Part shown: piece by piece, positions 8,558-17,611 of the stretch
Layout of the letters: each line of letters begins with the position of its first letter
How positions within the stretch are numbered: the first letter of the stretch is position 1
From: Bradyrhizobium sp.
GTDB lineage: Bacteria > Pseudomonadota > Alphaproteobacteria > Rhizobiales > Xanthobacteraceae
Reading direction: 5' to 3'
DNA: 44,596 nucleotides
NCBI GenBank assembly: GCA_028290305.1
Contig: JAQGKC010000209.1
Span: forward strand, 1-44,596
Program-made: the position numbers and the translations under genes
Notes under the pieces: model-generated
Databases searched by the model: none
The model's input: the letters and a program-made list of their open reading frames with translations, nothing else
What the model was told of the DNA's origin: nothing

Positions 8558-9664
8558 CTATTCCGCAGCGTTGGACCGGCTCGATGCGCCGGCATTAACA
8601 CGCGGCATCACTTTTTCGGCCATCAGGATCATGGACTGCCGTCCTAATTCGCGGTCTCTCCAGTCCTTGCCCGCATAGAGCAACGTGCCGAACTTGCCGA
8701 CTTCGTTCTGGAACGCCAGCAGTTGATCGGCGACGCTTTCCGGCGTTCCCCAGATGATCAACCTGTCGCAGATCGACTCCAGCGTTACTTCATCGTCCGG
8801 CTGATCGCGTCGCGTCTTGAACAGTTCGATGCGGCCGTTCTTCTTCAATTTCGTGAACAGCGATCGGTAATAGTACACATAGGGACCGTCCGGATCGGTC
8901 GCATAGGCCTTCGCTATCGCCATGTCGTTAGCGACAAAGACGCTCTTGGCGACCCGCCAGTTTGCGGAATCTGCCGATCTGCCGCCGCGTTCGCAACCCT
9001 CGACATATTTCGGCCAGTGGCTCTTGACCCAGGCTGGCATCAGAAAGTTCGCCGAGATCGGATCCCAGCCGCGAGCAGCTGCCTCGGCGACCCCTTTGGA
9101 GAAGGGCGCGACGGCGGTCACGACGATCGGCGGATGAGGCCGCTGCAGTGGATGTGCGATGAAGCCCTGGCCGATATCTGCGATCAGGGTCTTTTGTGTC
9201 GAAATATTCCAGTATTTTCCCTCGATATTGTAGGGTGGCTCGCTGGCCCAGATCTGAAGAACCTGGTTTATTGCCTCGAGAAACATGGCGTTGCGATCGG
9301 CCTCGAGATTGTCGAACAGTTCGGCATCCGACAAAAGTCCACCCGGACTGATTCCGAAGATCAAGCGTCCTTCCAGCATGTGGTCGAGCATGGCGATCGT
9401 CGCTGCAACTGCGGCCGGATGGCTGTTCGGCATATTGATAGTGCCGGTGCCAAGCTTAATCCGCTTGGTCGCGGCGGCGATCCATGCCAGGAACGCGACG
9501 CAGGAAGTGATGTTCTCGGCCTTATCAGTGACGTGCTCGCCGACATAGGCTTCAGTAAACCCCAATTCGTCCGCCAGCAGGAAAGCTTCGCGGTCTTCTT
9601 GGAGCGAGAGCTGCCAATCCTTGTCGAGCGGATGGATCGGCATCGTAAAGAAACCGAGCTTCAT
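8558..9664 (-). CDS. LLM-class (luciferase-like) flavin-dependent monooxygenase
   Basis: A 368-residue TIM-barrel flavoprotein of the bacterial luciferase family, using reduced FMN supplied by a reductase. The opening MKLGFFTMPIHP, ADELGFTEAYVGEHV, RIKLGTGTINMPNSHP and DHMLEGRLIFGISPGG are family landmarks, and YNIEGKYWN is the conserved mid-segment. The C terminus contains IIWGTPESVADQLLAF. The gene is convergent with the TetR gene (nine-base gap) and divergent from the molybdenum hydroxylase operon. I use the ATG at 9664; a GTG three bases upstream is also possible. It may oxidise an intermediate of the same pathway, with the nearby flavin reductase as partner. That is inference. Confidence 0.9.
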   Translation of the reverse strand: MKLGFFTMPIHPLDKDWQLSLQEDREAFLLADELGFTEAYVGEHVTDKAENITSCVAFLAWIAAATKRIKLGTGTINMPNSHPAAVAATIAMLDHMLEGRLIFGISPGGLLSDAELFDNLEADRNAMFLEAINQVLQIWASEPPYNIEGKYWNISTQKTLIADIGQGFIAHPLQRPHPPIVVTAVAPFSKGVAEAAARGWDPISANFLMPAWVKSHWPKYVEGCERGGRSADSANWRVAKSVFVANDMAIAKAYATDPDGPYVYYYRSLFTKLKKNGRIELFKTRRDQPDDEVTLESICDRLIIWGTPESVADQLLAFQNEVGKFGTLLYAGKDWRDRELGRQSMILMAEKVMPRVNAGASSRSNAAE

Positions 9665-9755
9665 CACCTACGTCTCCCGCGTCCTATGTCTCCTGACCGC
9701 TGACCGTGCGTCGTCACCTTTCCCAAGACAAGTCCAAAAGTCTCATCTGTCGAAA

Positions 9756-9768
9756 TAATCGCTCGATA
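9756..9768. promoter_or_regulatory. Candidate TetR operator in the LLM/molybdenum-hydroxylase divergent promoter region
   Basis: TAATCGCTCGATA contains the perfect dyad ATCG-CT-CGAT. It matches 11 of 13 positions of the element at 5908-5920. It lies 77 bases upstream of the FAD-subunit start at 9845 and 92 bases from the LLM start at 9664, so it could act on both genes. Confidence 0.45.
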
Positions 9769-9844
9769 AACAAGCTTGACGTTTGGTAGTTGCGCCTTTC
9801 TAATCCCGAAAAACGCATAAAATCTGGCCGGGAAGGTCACGTCC

Positions 9845-10729
9845 ATGAAAGCCTCGGCTTTCGCTTACGCACGGGCAACCAGCGTCGACAACGCGCTGGA
9901 ACTGCTCGTGACCCATGGGGAGAAGGCCAAGGTGCTCTCGGGCGGCCAAAGCCTGATGCCGGCGATGAATCTCCGGTTGATCGCACCCGAATGGATTATC
10001 GATATTGGCGGCCTTGACGAATTGCGCGGGATCGCCGTCAGAGGCGAGGCTCTGCGCATCGGTGCACTGACCCGTCATGTCGATCTCATCAAATCGTCCG
10101 AGATCGCGGAGCGCGCGCCGTTGCTGGCCGAGGCTGTCACGCATGTCGCCCATCCCGCGATCCGCAACAGAGGAACGCTCGGCGGCAGCCTCGCGCATGC
10201 CGATCCGGCCTCCGAGCTCCCGGCCTGCATGCTTGTGCTTGACGCGACGATCGTCATGCGAGGCGGAAGCGGTGAGCGAAGGATCAAGGCTGCGGATTTC
10301 TTTCAAGGCATCTTTCAAACGGCGTTGTCGTCCGATGAATTGCTGATTGCTGTCGAACTGCCGCGCGCGCCGGAGAACTCGGCACATTTTTTCCACGAAT
10401 TCGCGCGTCGTCACGGCGATTACGCGATTGCCGGCCTTGCCGCGCGGGCCGTCGTCGAATCGGACGTCCTGACGGAACTTCGAATGGCGTTTTTTGCCGT
10501 CGGCGACAAACCTATCTTGGTTAAGGCCTCAGGCCAGCTGGTGAATGTTCCGGTCACGCCGGCGTTATTGTCCTTGGCGTCGGACGCACTCGGCGAGGAA
10601 CTTGATCCTCAGGATGACCAGCAGGCGACAGCCTCCATGCGCCGGCACCTCGCCAAAGTGCTGATGGCCCGCTGCATGTCGGCGCTGCTCGGCCGTCCAG
10701 ATCTTGGTGCAAGCGGGAGCGCCGTGTGA
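9845..10729 (+). CDS. Molybdenum hydroxylase (xanthine dehydrogenase family), FAD-binding medium subunit
   Basis: A 294-residue CoxM/CutM-type subunit that accepts electrons from the iron-sulfur subunit and passes them on via FAD. FAD-binding motifs are visible at KVLSGGQSLMPAMNLRL (about residues 30-46) and AHPAIRNRGTLGGSLAHADPASELPA (about 100-125). The medium-small-large gene order is the usual one for CO dehydrogenase/aryl hydroxylase-like operons. The ATG at 9845 has a GGGAAGG site upstream. It overlaps the next gene by four bases. The holoenzyme is cytoplasmic and adds water-derived oxygen to an aldehyde or N-heteroaromatic carbon. Confidence 0.92.
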   Translation: MKASAFAYARATSVDNALELLVTHGEKAKVLSGGQSLMPAMNLRLIAPEWIIDIGGLDELRGIAVRGEALRIGALTRHVDLIKSSEIAERAPLLAEAVTHVAHPAIRNRGTLGGSLAHADPASELPACMLVLDATIVMRGGSGERRIKAADFFQGIFQTALSSDELLIAVELPRAPENSAHFFHEFARRHGDYAIAGLAARAVVESDVLTELRMAFFAVGDKPILVKASGQLVNVPVTPALLSLASDALGEELDPQDDQQATASMRRHLAKVLMARCMSALLGRPDLGASGSAV

Positions 10730-11211
10730 CGGTATCCGTTTCCATCTCGCTTCAAGTCAACGGAGAGCGCGTCGATGCGCATATCTTGCCGCGGCTCAAT
10801 CTCGCGGATTTTCTGCGTGAACATTTGCATCTCACAGGAACGCATGTTGGCTGCGAGCACGGTGTGTGCGGTGCCTGTACGGTGCGGATGAACGGTGAAA
10901 TCGTCCGTGCCTGCCTGATTCTGGCAGTGCAGACGGAAGGCATGTCGGTCCAGACCATCGAAGGCCTGTCCGACAGCGGCGAAGTCGTCGATCTGCAAGC
11001 CGCCTTTCGCGACCGCAACGCGCTGCAGTGCGGCTATTGTACACCGGGCATGCTGATCGCGGCCCAGGATTTACTTCAGCAGGATCCCGAGCCAAGCCGC
11101 GAGCGGATACGCGAGCATCTCTCGGGCAATTATTGCCGCTGTACCGGCTATCAAGCCATCGTCGACGCCGTGGAAGCCACGGCGCGTTCGCGCAGAGGGC
11201 GCACGGCATGA
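10726..11211 (+). CDS. Molybdenum hydroxylase, [2Fe-2S] small subunit
   Basis: A 161-residue CoxS/CutS-type subunit with two [2Fe-2S] clusters. The plant-ferredoxin-like cluster is seen in CEHGVCGACTVRMNG with the following AC of VRACL, and the second cluster in LQCGYCTPGM and GNYCRCTGYQ. The start is GTG, overlapping the stop of the FAD subunit (GTGA). It also overlaps the large subunit by four bases. The length and cysteine pattern are complete, so an active electron chain is expected. Confidence 0.94.
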   Translation: MTVSVSISLQVNGERVDAHILPRLNLADFLREHLHLTGTHVGCEHGVCGACTVRMNGEIVRACLILAVQTEGMSVQTIEGLSDSGEVVDLQAAFRDRNALQCGYCTPGMLIAAQDLLQQDPEPSRERIREHLSGNYCRCTGYQAIVDAVEATARSRRGRTA

Positions 11212-13601
11212 CGGTCACATCAGCCAAAGCGAGTGCCCTTTCCGCGCTCGACCGGCCGAATTCCTATATCGGCAAGACCGTGCCGCGGCCAAACCTGGAC
11301 CGGCTCATGCAGGGGCGCGGCCTCTATGTCAGCGACATGCAACTGCCGCGGATGGCGCACGTCGTTTTCCTCCGTTCACCACACGCGCACGCAAAAATCA
11401 TCGCGATCGACGCGGCTGCGGCCATGCGCATGCCCGGCGTCATCGCTGTCGTGACGGGCGAGGAGCTAGCGAAAGTCATCACGCCCTGGGTCGGCGTGCT
11501 CTCGCACTTGAAGGGCCTGAAATCCGCGCCCCAGCACGCCATTGCGATCGACCGCGTCTGCTGGCAGGGCGAGGCAGTGGCTGCCGTGGTCGCGAACAGC
11601 CGTGCGCTTGCAGAGGACGCCGCGGAGGCCGTCGTTGCGCGGTACGAAGAGTTCGAAGCAGTGACAGACATGCGTACCGCTCTCGATCGTGAGACGCCGG
11701 TGATCCACCCCTCACTCGGCGACAACCTTGCCTTTGAGCGCATTCACGATGCCGGTCACGTCGATCGAGCCTTTGCGGAGTCCGACGAAATTGTAGACGC
11801 GGATTTCATCTTCGGCCGTCACACCGGCGTGACGTTGGAGCCGCGCGCGGTCGTCGCGGACTGGAACGCTGCGGAAACCAGGCTCACGATCTATCAGGGC
11901 ACACAGGCGCCCCATATGGTGCAGAACATCGCGGCGCTTCACCTGGGCCTGCAGGAATCGCAGGTGCGCGTAGTCTGCAAGGATGTCGGCGGCTCCTTCG
12001 GAATCAAGGTTCATATCTATGCCGATGAGATGGCGACCTATGCACTTTCGATACTGTTTCGTCGGCCTGTCAAGTTCGTTGCCGACCGGGTCGAAAGCTT
12101 CAATACTGACATTCACGCCCGGGATCACCGCTGCAAGGGACGGATCGGCGTCAAGCACGATGGAACCATCATGGCGTTCGAAATCGACGACCTTACTGGG
12201 ATCGGTCCCTATTCGATGTATCCGCGCACCAGCGCGATTGAGGCGAACCAAGTCGTCAATCTCGTCGGCGGACCCTATGTGACCAAGGATTACCGTGCGC
12301 GAGCCCGCGTCGTTCTCCAGAACAAGAACGTGATGTGTCAATATCGCGCGGTGGGTCACCCGATCGCGTGCTCGGTGACGGAAGGCCTGGTCGATTTGGC
12401 AGCCATGAAGATCGGGATGGATCCTGTCGACATCCGACGCCGCAACCTCATCTCGGATGACGCGTACCCTTGTGTGTCGCCGTCGGGCCTCAGGTTCGAG
12501 AAACTTTCGCATCATGCGTCGCTTGATAAACTCCTTGGGATGATGAACTACGAGGCCCTGCGGGTCGAACAGGCGGAATTGCGCAAAAAGAATGTTCATC
12601 GCGGCATCGGGATCGCGAGTTTCATTGAGGTCACCAATCCGAGCGCGGCGTTTTATGGTGTCGGCGGCGCGAAGATTTCCTCGCAGGATGGCGTGGCGGT
12701 GCGGCTGGATGCGCAAGGGTCGGTGATCTGCCAAACCAGCATCACGGAACAGGGGCAGGGCTCGGAGTCGGTCACCGCGCAGATCGTGGCGAGCGTGCTT
12801 GGTGTCCCGATGGAGCGGGTCCGTGTCATCCTTGGCGATACGGACAATACGCCCTATGGCGGCGGCACCTGGGCTTCGCGCGGCGCCGGAATTGGCGGCG
12901 AAGCGGCGCTGCAGGCCGCGAAAAGCCTGCGCAAGAACATTTTGGATGTCGCGGCTGCGATCCTGCAATCGACCCCTGACGAACTCGATATCGCGGACGA
13001 TACGGTCGTGAATATCGGCGACGGTGCACCACGTATCGAGCTTAAGGAGCTGGCCCGCATCGTCTACTTCCGCCCCGACACGCTGCCGCCGGGGATTCGG
13101 CCGGAATTAATGGCGACACGGCACTATGTGCCGCGTGATTACCCTTTTGCGTTTACCAATGGCTTTCAGGCGTCGTGGCTTGAGGTCGATACCGAGACCG
13201 GCTTCGTCAGGCTCCTGAAGCATTGGGTGGTTGAGGATTGCGGCACCATCATCAACCCGCAACTCGTCGACGAGCAGATCAGGGGCGGGGTGGTCCAAGG
13301 GCTTGGCGCGGCTCTGTTCGAAAAATGCATCTACGATGAGCGCGGCCAACTCACCAATGCCAATATGGCTGACTATCTGGTCCCGATGTCTGGCGAAATG
13401 CCCGATATCGACGTCGGCCATGTGGTGTCACCGACGCTGGAGAGCGAGTTGGGTGCCAAGGGCGCTGGCGAGGCGGGCACGGCAGGGGCCGCAGCGGCCG
13501 TCGCAAACGCAGTCAATGACGCGCTCAGGACATTTAATACCATAATTACAGAGATTCCTTTGACGCCACAGGTTATCCTGACGGCCCTGGGGCGAATCTG
13601 A
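11208..13601 (+). CDS. Molybdenum hydroxylase, molybdopterin-binding large subunit
   Basis: A 797-residue catalytic subunit carrying the molybdenum-pterin cofactor. The ATG at 11208 overlaps the small-subunit stop (ATGA); the reading frame is open further upstream, but that part is the shadow of the small subunit. Motifs include the N-terminal RLMQGRGLYVSDMQLP, VGGSFGIKVHIYADEM and the C-terminal GAKGAGEAGTAGA with the catalytic Glu. The active-site loop reads CQYRAVGHP and lacks the AYxCSFR loop of true CO dehydrogenases. A role as hydroxylase of an organic aldehyde or N-heterocycle is therefore more likely. The Liv importer genes follow 50 bases downstream, suggesting the imported compound is the substrate. 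Confidence 0.93.
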   Translation: MTVTSAKASALSALDRPNSYIGKTVPRPNLDRLMQGRGLYVSDMQLPRMAHVVFLRSPHAHAKIIAIDAAAAMRMPGVIAVVTGEELAKVITPWVGVLSHLKGLKSAPQHAIAIDRVCWQGEAVAAVVANSRALAEDAAEAVVARYEEFEAVTDMRTALDRETPVIHPSLGDNLAFERIHDAGHVDRAFAESDEIVDADFIFGRHTGVTLEPRAVVADWNAAETRLTIYQGTQAPHMVQNIAALHLGLQESQVRVVCKDVGGSFGIKVHIYADEMATYALSILFRRPVKFVADRVESFNTDIHARDHRCKGRIGVKHDGTIMAFEIDDLTGIGPYSMYPRTSAIEANQVVNLVGGPYVTKDYRARARVVLQNKNVMCQYRAVGHPIACSVTEGLVDLAAMKIGMDPVDIRRRNLISDDAYPCVSPSGLRFEKLSHHASLDKLLGMMNYEALRVEQAELRKKNVHRGIGIASFIEVTNPSAAFYGVGGAKISSQDGVAVRLDAQGSVICQTSITEQGQGSESVTAQIVASVLGVPMERVRVILGDTDNTPYGGGTWASRGAGIGGEAALQAAKSLRKNILDVAAAILQSTPDELDIADDTVVNIGDGAPRIELKELARIVYFRPDTLPPGIRPELMATRHYVPRDYPFAFTNGFQASWLEVDTETGFVRLLKHWVVEDCGTIINPQLVDEQIRGGVVQGLGAALFEKCIYDERGQLTNANMADYLVPMSGEMPDIDVGHVVSPTLESELGAKGAGEAGTAGAAAAVANAVNDALRTFNTIITEIPLTPQVILTALGRI

Positions 13602-13651
13602 GCAAGGGCGTCACCAGCAAAACAAAGACAATATTCAGGGGAGGGAAAGTC

Positions 13652-14905
13652 ATGACCAGGAGGACCGTCAAACCGGCATCGATGTCACGCCGTCGTCTGC
13701 TGGCGACGGCGGGCGCAGGCGCCGTGATCGCCGCCTCGCCGTTTCGCATCAATTTGCTTCGCGCAGAGGAGGCCAACATCAAGATCGGCTTCCCCGTTCC
13801 GCTGACCGGTCCTTACGGCACCGAGGCCCAGGATCAGGTGCGTGCGGGACAGCTCGCGGTGGCCCAGTTCAACGACGCCGGCGGCCTCAACGGGCGTAAA
13901 GCGGAACTGGTCGTGCGCGACGATAAGCTCAATCCCGGGGAAGCTGCGACGCGGACGCTAGAGCTGGTCGAGAAGGAAAAGGTGAACTTCGTTGTCGGCA
14001 GCCTTTCGGCGGCGGTGCAGCTTGCGATCAACAACGTCACCAAGGAGCGCGGCGTCATCTTCAATTCGATCAGCCAGTCCGACGCCATCAACGAAGCCGC
14101 AGATTTCAGCCGTTTCACGTTCCATGAGGCTTTGAATCCGCATCTAACGTCGGGCGCGGTCGGCCGCTACGCTTTCTCGAAATTCGGCAAGAAGGTCGCG
14201 TTTTTGACCGCGGATTACGCCTATGGCCATGAAATGGTCCGGGGTTTCCTCGAGGTGGGCAAGGCCTTCAATATCGAAAATCTCGGGGATATTCGCCATC
14301 CGCTGGGCACGTCCGATTTCTCGACGCTGCTGCCGCGTATACAGGCGCTGAAACCCGATATTCTTTGCATCAGCAATTTCGGCCGCGATCAGCAGATCGT
14401 CCTGAAACAGGCGACCGATTTCGGCGTCAAGAAGACTACACAGATCATCGCGCCGCTATTGTCGCATGCGAGCCGCGTTGCGGCAGGGCCACAGGCCTTT
14501 GAAGGCGTAATCGGCGGCTGTTCGTTCTACTGGGGGATCGAGGACAAGTTCGCTTCCACAAAGGCCTTCAATCAGGCGTTCAGCAAGATGTACGACGGCA
14601 AACTGCCGACCGACTACGGCGCGCTCGGCTATGGCGGCGTTCGCACCGTGCTCGAAGCTGTCAAGAACGCAGGCAGCGTCGATACCGACAAGGTCATCGC
14701 GGCATTGGAAGCCTTGAAATACGACTACTACAAGGGACCACAATACTATCGCAAATGCGACCATCAGTCGGTGCAATCGGTTCTCGTCATCAAATCGAAG
14801 TCGGCAAACATGAAAAACGAATCCGACGTCTTCGAGGTCATCGCCACAGACGAGCCGAATGAAGCAAATCTGCGCAGCTGTGCTGAGCTCGGTCACAAAG
14901 CGTGA
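13652..14905 (+). CDS. Periplasmic substrate-binding protein of second Liv-type ABC transporter (Tat-exported)
   Basis: A 417-residue type I periplasmic binding protein. The N terminus carries SRRRLLATAGAGAVIAAS, a twin-arginine signal. The mature domain begins IKIGFPVPLTGPYGTEAQDQV, followed by GRKAELVVRDDKLNPGEA, typical of LivJ-like receptors. The start at 13652 follows a GGGGAGGGAAAG ribosome site. It is 50 bases after the molybdenum hydroxylase large subunit and upstream of livH, so the receptor and the oxidising enzyme are probably co-transcribed. It shares its architecture with the receptor at 3462, but the sequences differ clearly, so the ligands may differ. Confidence 0.93.
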   Translation: MTRRTVKPASMSRRRLLATAGAGAVIAASPFRINLLRAEEANIKIGFPVPLTGPYGTEAQDQVRAGQLAVAQFNDAGGLNGRKAELVVRDDKLNPGEAATRTLELVEKEKVNFVVGSLSAAVQLAINNVTKERGVIFNSISQSDAINEAADFSRFTFHEALNPHLTSGAVGRYAFSKFGKKVAFLTADYAYGHEMVRGFLEVGKAFNIENLGDIRHPLGTSDFSTLLPRIQALKPDILCISNFGRDQQIVLKQATDFGVKKTTQIIAPLLSHASRVAAGPQAFEGVIGGCSFYWGIEDKFASTKAFNQAFSKMYDGKLPTDYGALGYGGVRTVLEAVKNAGSVDTDKVIAALEALKYDYYKGPQYYRKCDHQSVQSVLVIKSKSANMKNESDVFEVIATDEPNEANLRSCAELGHKA

Positions 14906-14911
14906 GCCATG

Positions 14912-14939
14912 AATGGAGCGCGCGTCGGCGCGCTCCATT
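14912..14939 (+). other. Strong stem-loop between binding-protein gene and livH
   Basis: A perfect 12-bp inverted repeat (arms AATGGAGCGCGC and GCGCGCTCCATT, loop GTCG) fills most of the 49-base gap between the receptor gene and livH. No U-tract follows; the livH ribosome site GGGGAG comes directly after. It probably stabilises the upstream mRNA or partly stops polymerase, so that more receptor than permease is made. Confidence 0.7.
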
Positions 14940-14954
14940 GCCCAGGGGAGATAT

Positions 14955-15839
14955 ATGGCGGGTCTGAGTCTTGATCTCATCGCGCTGCAACTGTTCGCCG
15001 GGCTGGCGCTCGGCGCAATCTATGTGCTGTTCGCGATCGGGCTATCCTTGATCTTTGGCATGTTGACCGTGGTGAACTTCGCTCACGGCGCCTTCTATAT
15101 GGTGGGCGCCTATGCCGGTGTCTATATGCTGATGCTTGGCGGAAATTTCTGGCTTTGTCTGATCGCAGTGCCCCTCGTCGTCGGCCTGCTGGGCCTGGTC
15201 GTCGAGCGCATCCTGATCGGGCCGCTCTATGGGCGGGGTATCGACTATCCGCTGCTGCTGACATTCGGCCTGAGCTATGTGATGGTAGAGCTCGTCCGTA
15301 TTGCCTTCGGAAAGACCGGCTATCCTTTCGATACGCCCGAGATCCTGCAGGGCGCCGTCAATATCGGCGTCGGCTATTTTCCGCTCTACCGCCTGTTCGT
15401 CCTCGCAGCGACCGCAATCGTACTGCTGGGGCTTTGGCTTTTCCTGGAGAAGACAAGTTTCGGCCTGATCATTCGCGCGGGCGCACGCGATCCGCAGATC
15501 GTTCGCGTGCTCGGCGTCGATGTCGCAAAAGTCTGGCTGATCGTGTTCGGGATTGGAACAGGGATCGCGGGGTTTGCGGGCTTGCTTGCGGCGCCTCTTC
15601 AAGGCGTCATTCCGGAGATGGGAAGCACCATCCTCGCCGAAGCCTTCGTCGTGACCGTGGTGGGCGGCATGGGCTCGATTGGCGGCGCGGTGCTGGCCGG
15701 GCTTCTGGTCGGTGTCGTCGTCAGCATGACCTCGCTGTTTGCGCCCGAGATGGCGAAAGTTTCTATATTTGCCCTGATGGCGGTGGTTTTGATTGTGCGG
15801 CCGCAAGGGTTCTTCGGCCGTGCAGGATTGATGAGTTGA
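14955..15839 (+). CDS. livH: Liv-type ABC transporter permease LivH
   Basis: A 294-residue inner-membrane permease. ATG 14955 is preceded by GGGGAG at eight bases and yields MAGLSLDLIALQLFAGLALG, a normal LivH start; the earlier in-frame ATG at 14913 falls inside the stem-loop and is unlikely. The signature LSLIFGMLTVVNFAHGAFYMVGAY, the loop TSFGLIIRAGARDPQIVRVLGVD and VVGGMGSIGGAVLAGLLVG are all seen. The stop codon overlaps the probable TTG start of livM. The protein forms the membrane channel with LivM. Confidence 0.94.
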   Translation: MAGLSLDLIALQLFAGLALGAIYVLFAIGLSLIFGMLTVVNFAHGAFYMVGAYAGVYMLMLGGNFWLCLIAVPLVVGLLGLVVERILIGPLYGRGIDYPLLLTFGLSYVMVELVRIAFGKTGYPFDTPEILQGAVNIGVGYFPLYRLFVLAATAIVLLGLWLFLEKTSFGLIIRAGARDPQIVRVLGVDVAKVWLIVFGIGTGIAGFAGLLAAPLQGVIPEMGSTILAEAFVVTVVGGMGSIGGAVLAGLLVGVVVSMTSLFAPEMAKVSIFALMAVVLIVRPQGFFGRAGLMS

Positions 15840-16843
15840 AGGTGAAATCCACCACGGATGAGCTGATCCAGCCGTTGCGGCGGGTGGCGACGTCGCCTGT
15901 GGGCTGGTTCGAGTTCGCCACGCGGCATCGGGCCAGTATAGCGAGCCTGGTCGTTCTGGTGTTCCCGCTTGTGATGCCGTTTACGGCGCTTGCCGTGAAC
16001 ATCCTGATCTACGGTCTCTACGCGCTCGGTTTCAATCTGGTTTACGGTTATCTCGGCCTGCTGTCCTTCGGGCACGCCGCGTTGTTCGGAACAGGAGCCT
16101 ATTTTTGCGGCATCGCGATCGTCCATTTCGGGCTGCCCTGGTATGCGGCGATCGCGCTTGGCGTCTTCTCGGGGCTCGTGATGGCGGCGTCGATCGGCGT
16201 GTTGGCGATCCGGACCCGCGGCATCTACTTCGCGATGGTCACAATGGCGCTGTCGCAGTGTGTGTACTACCTGTTCTACCAAGCGATCGATTGGACAGGT
16301 GGCGAGAACGGCTTGCGCGGAATCAATGTTCGCTCGATCGACGTTCTCGGCTTTAAGCTCGACTTCATCAATCCGATGATCCGCTACTATGTGATCGCCG
16401 CGTTCGTGATCGCGGCGTTCTTTGTGCTGTCACGGATTCTTGCATCTCCCTTCGGCGCCGTGATTGAAGCGGTGCGCGAGAACGAGACCCGCGCGCGTGC
16501 GTCCGGCTACGATGTGACGTTAACCCGGCTCATGACCTTCGTGCTGTCAGGTGGATTTTGCGGGCTGGCCGGAGCGCTGCAAGCCCTGCACTTGTCCATC
16601 GTGCCGATCGAAATCCTACATTATGACACGTCGGGCATTGTGGTGATGATCGCGCTGCTGGGTGGGATGGGAACATTCTTCGGACCGATGATTGGAGCCG
16701 CGGTGTTTCTGCTCCTGGAGAATCTAGTCTCGGTCTGGACGGTGCATTGGCAACTCGTCGTCGGCGCGATCTTCATGATCTGTGTGCTGTTCTTTCCCGC
16801 CGGAATCTGGGGTACGCTGATTTGGCGGGGAAGGGCACGATGA
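15836..16843 (+). CDS. livM: Liv-type ABC transporter permease LivM
   Basis: A 335-residue inner-membrane permease. The reading frame is open far upstream, but that part is the out-of-frame shadow of livH. I place the start at TTG 15836, overlapping the livH stop (TTGA) with AGGA eight bases upstream; GTG 15842 is the alternative. LivM landmarks are LGFNLVYGYLGLLSFGHAALFGTGAYF, the loop SPFGAVIEAVRENETRARASGYDV and IALLGGMGTFFGPMIGAAVFL. A polar N-terminal stretch of about 30 residues precedes the first membrane helix. It overlaps livG by four bases. Confidence 0.92.
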   Translation: MKVKSTTDELIQPLRRVATSPVGWFEFATRHRASIASLVVLVFPLVMPFTALAVNILIYGLYALGFNLVYGYLGLLSFGHAALFGTGAYFCGIAIVHFGLPWYAAIALGVFSGLVMAASIGVLAIRTRGIYFAMVTMALSQCVYYLFYQAIDWTGGENGLRGINVRSIDVLGFKLDFINPMIRYYVIAAFVIAAFFVLSRILASPFGAVIEAVRENETRARASGYDVTLTRLMTFVLSGGFCGLAGALQALHLSIVPIEILHYDTSGIVVMIALLGGMGTFFGPMIGAAVFLLLENLVSVWTVHWQLVVGAIFMICVLFFPAGIWGTLIWRGRAR

Positions 16844-17607
16844 CAGGAAGCATCGAGGAGCAGCCGGTCATTCTGCGCACCAAGGGGGTGGGCAGGCTGT
16901 TCGGAAAATTCGTCGCGTTAAAAGATGTCTCGGCGGAATTTAGTCGCGGAGCGATTACTTCCATCATCGGGCCGAACGGCGCCGGCAAAAGCACTTATTT
17001 CAACCTGTTGTCCGGGGCTCTGCAGCCCTCGAGCGGCACCGTCGAATTCGAGGGCAAGGATGTCACCGGCCTGCCGCAGCATCGTTTCGCCCATATGGGC
17101 GTCGCTAAATCCTTCCAGATCACCAACGTCTTTCCTCAGCTTTCGACCCGCGAAAATGTCCGCATCGGGCTTCAGGCCCTGGTGTCGCGATATGATCTTT
17201 GGCGGCCGCGTGCCCGGCTTCACGAATTAACCGAACAAGCCGATGAGCTGTTGGCGCTGGTCGGCCTGTGGGATGCGCGGGAGCGCACTGCAAAGACGCT
17301 GGCGCACGGCGAGCAGCGCGCGCTGGAAATCGGCATGGCGCTGGCGAGCCGGCCACGGCTCCTGCTGCTGGACGAACCGACGGCGGGAATGAGCCCGGAA
17401 GAAACCCGCACCATGATGGACCTGATCGTCAAGCTCGCCAGCGAGCGGACCGTGATACTGGTCGAGCATAAGATGAAGCTGGTGCTAGGGATCAGCGATC
17501 GGATCCTGGTGTTGCACCATGGCGAGTTGCTTGCCGAGGGAACGCCGCAGGAGGTTCGGCAGAACGACGCGGTGAAACGGGTCTATCTCGGGCAGCGGGA
17601 GCATTGA
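16840..17607 (+). CDS. livG: Liv-type ABC transporter ATPase LivG
   Basis: A 255-residue ATPase of the second importer. ATG 16840 overlaps the livM stop (ATGA) and gives MTGSIEEQPVILRTKGVGRLFG; the longer open frame upstream is a shadow of livM. Walker A (GPNGAGKST), the signature LAHGEQRALEIGMAL and Walker B LLLDEPTAGMSPEETR followed by VILVEHKM are present. The HGEQR signature is typical of LivG. The C terminus ends VKRVYLGQREH, as expected. It works with LivF encoded four bases downstream. Confidence 0.94.
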   Translation: MTGSIEEQPVILRTKGVGRLFGKFVALKDVSAEFSRGAITSIIGPNGAGKSTYFNLLSGALQPSSGTVEFEGKDVTGLPQHRFAHMGVAKSFQITNVFPQLSTRENVRIGLQALVSRYDLWRPRARLHELTEQADELLALVGLWDARERTAKTLAHGEQRALEIGMALASRPRLLLLDEPTAGMSPEETRTMMDLIVKLASERTVILVEHKMKLVLGISDRILVLHHGELLAEGTPQEVRQNDAVKRVYLGQREH

Positions 17608-17611
17608 GTGG

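Noticed and set aside
11208..13601. The molybdenum enzyme as an aerobic CO dehydrogenase
   Set aside because: The AYxCSFR active-site loop of true CO dehydrogenase is replaced by CQYRAVGHP.
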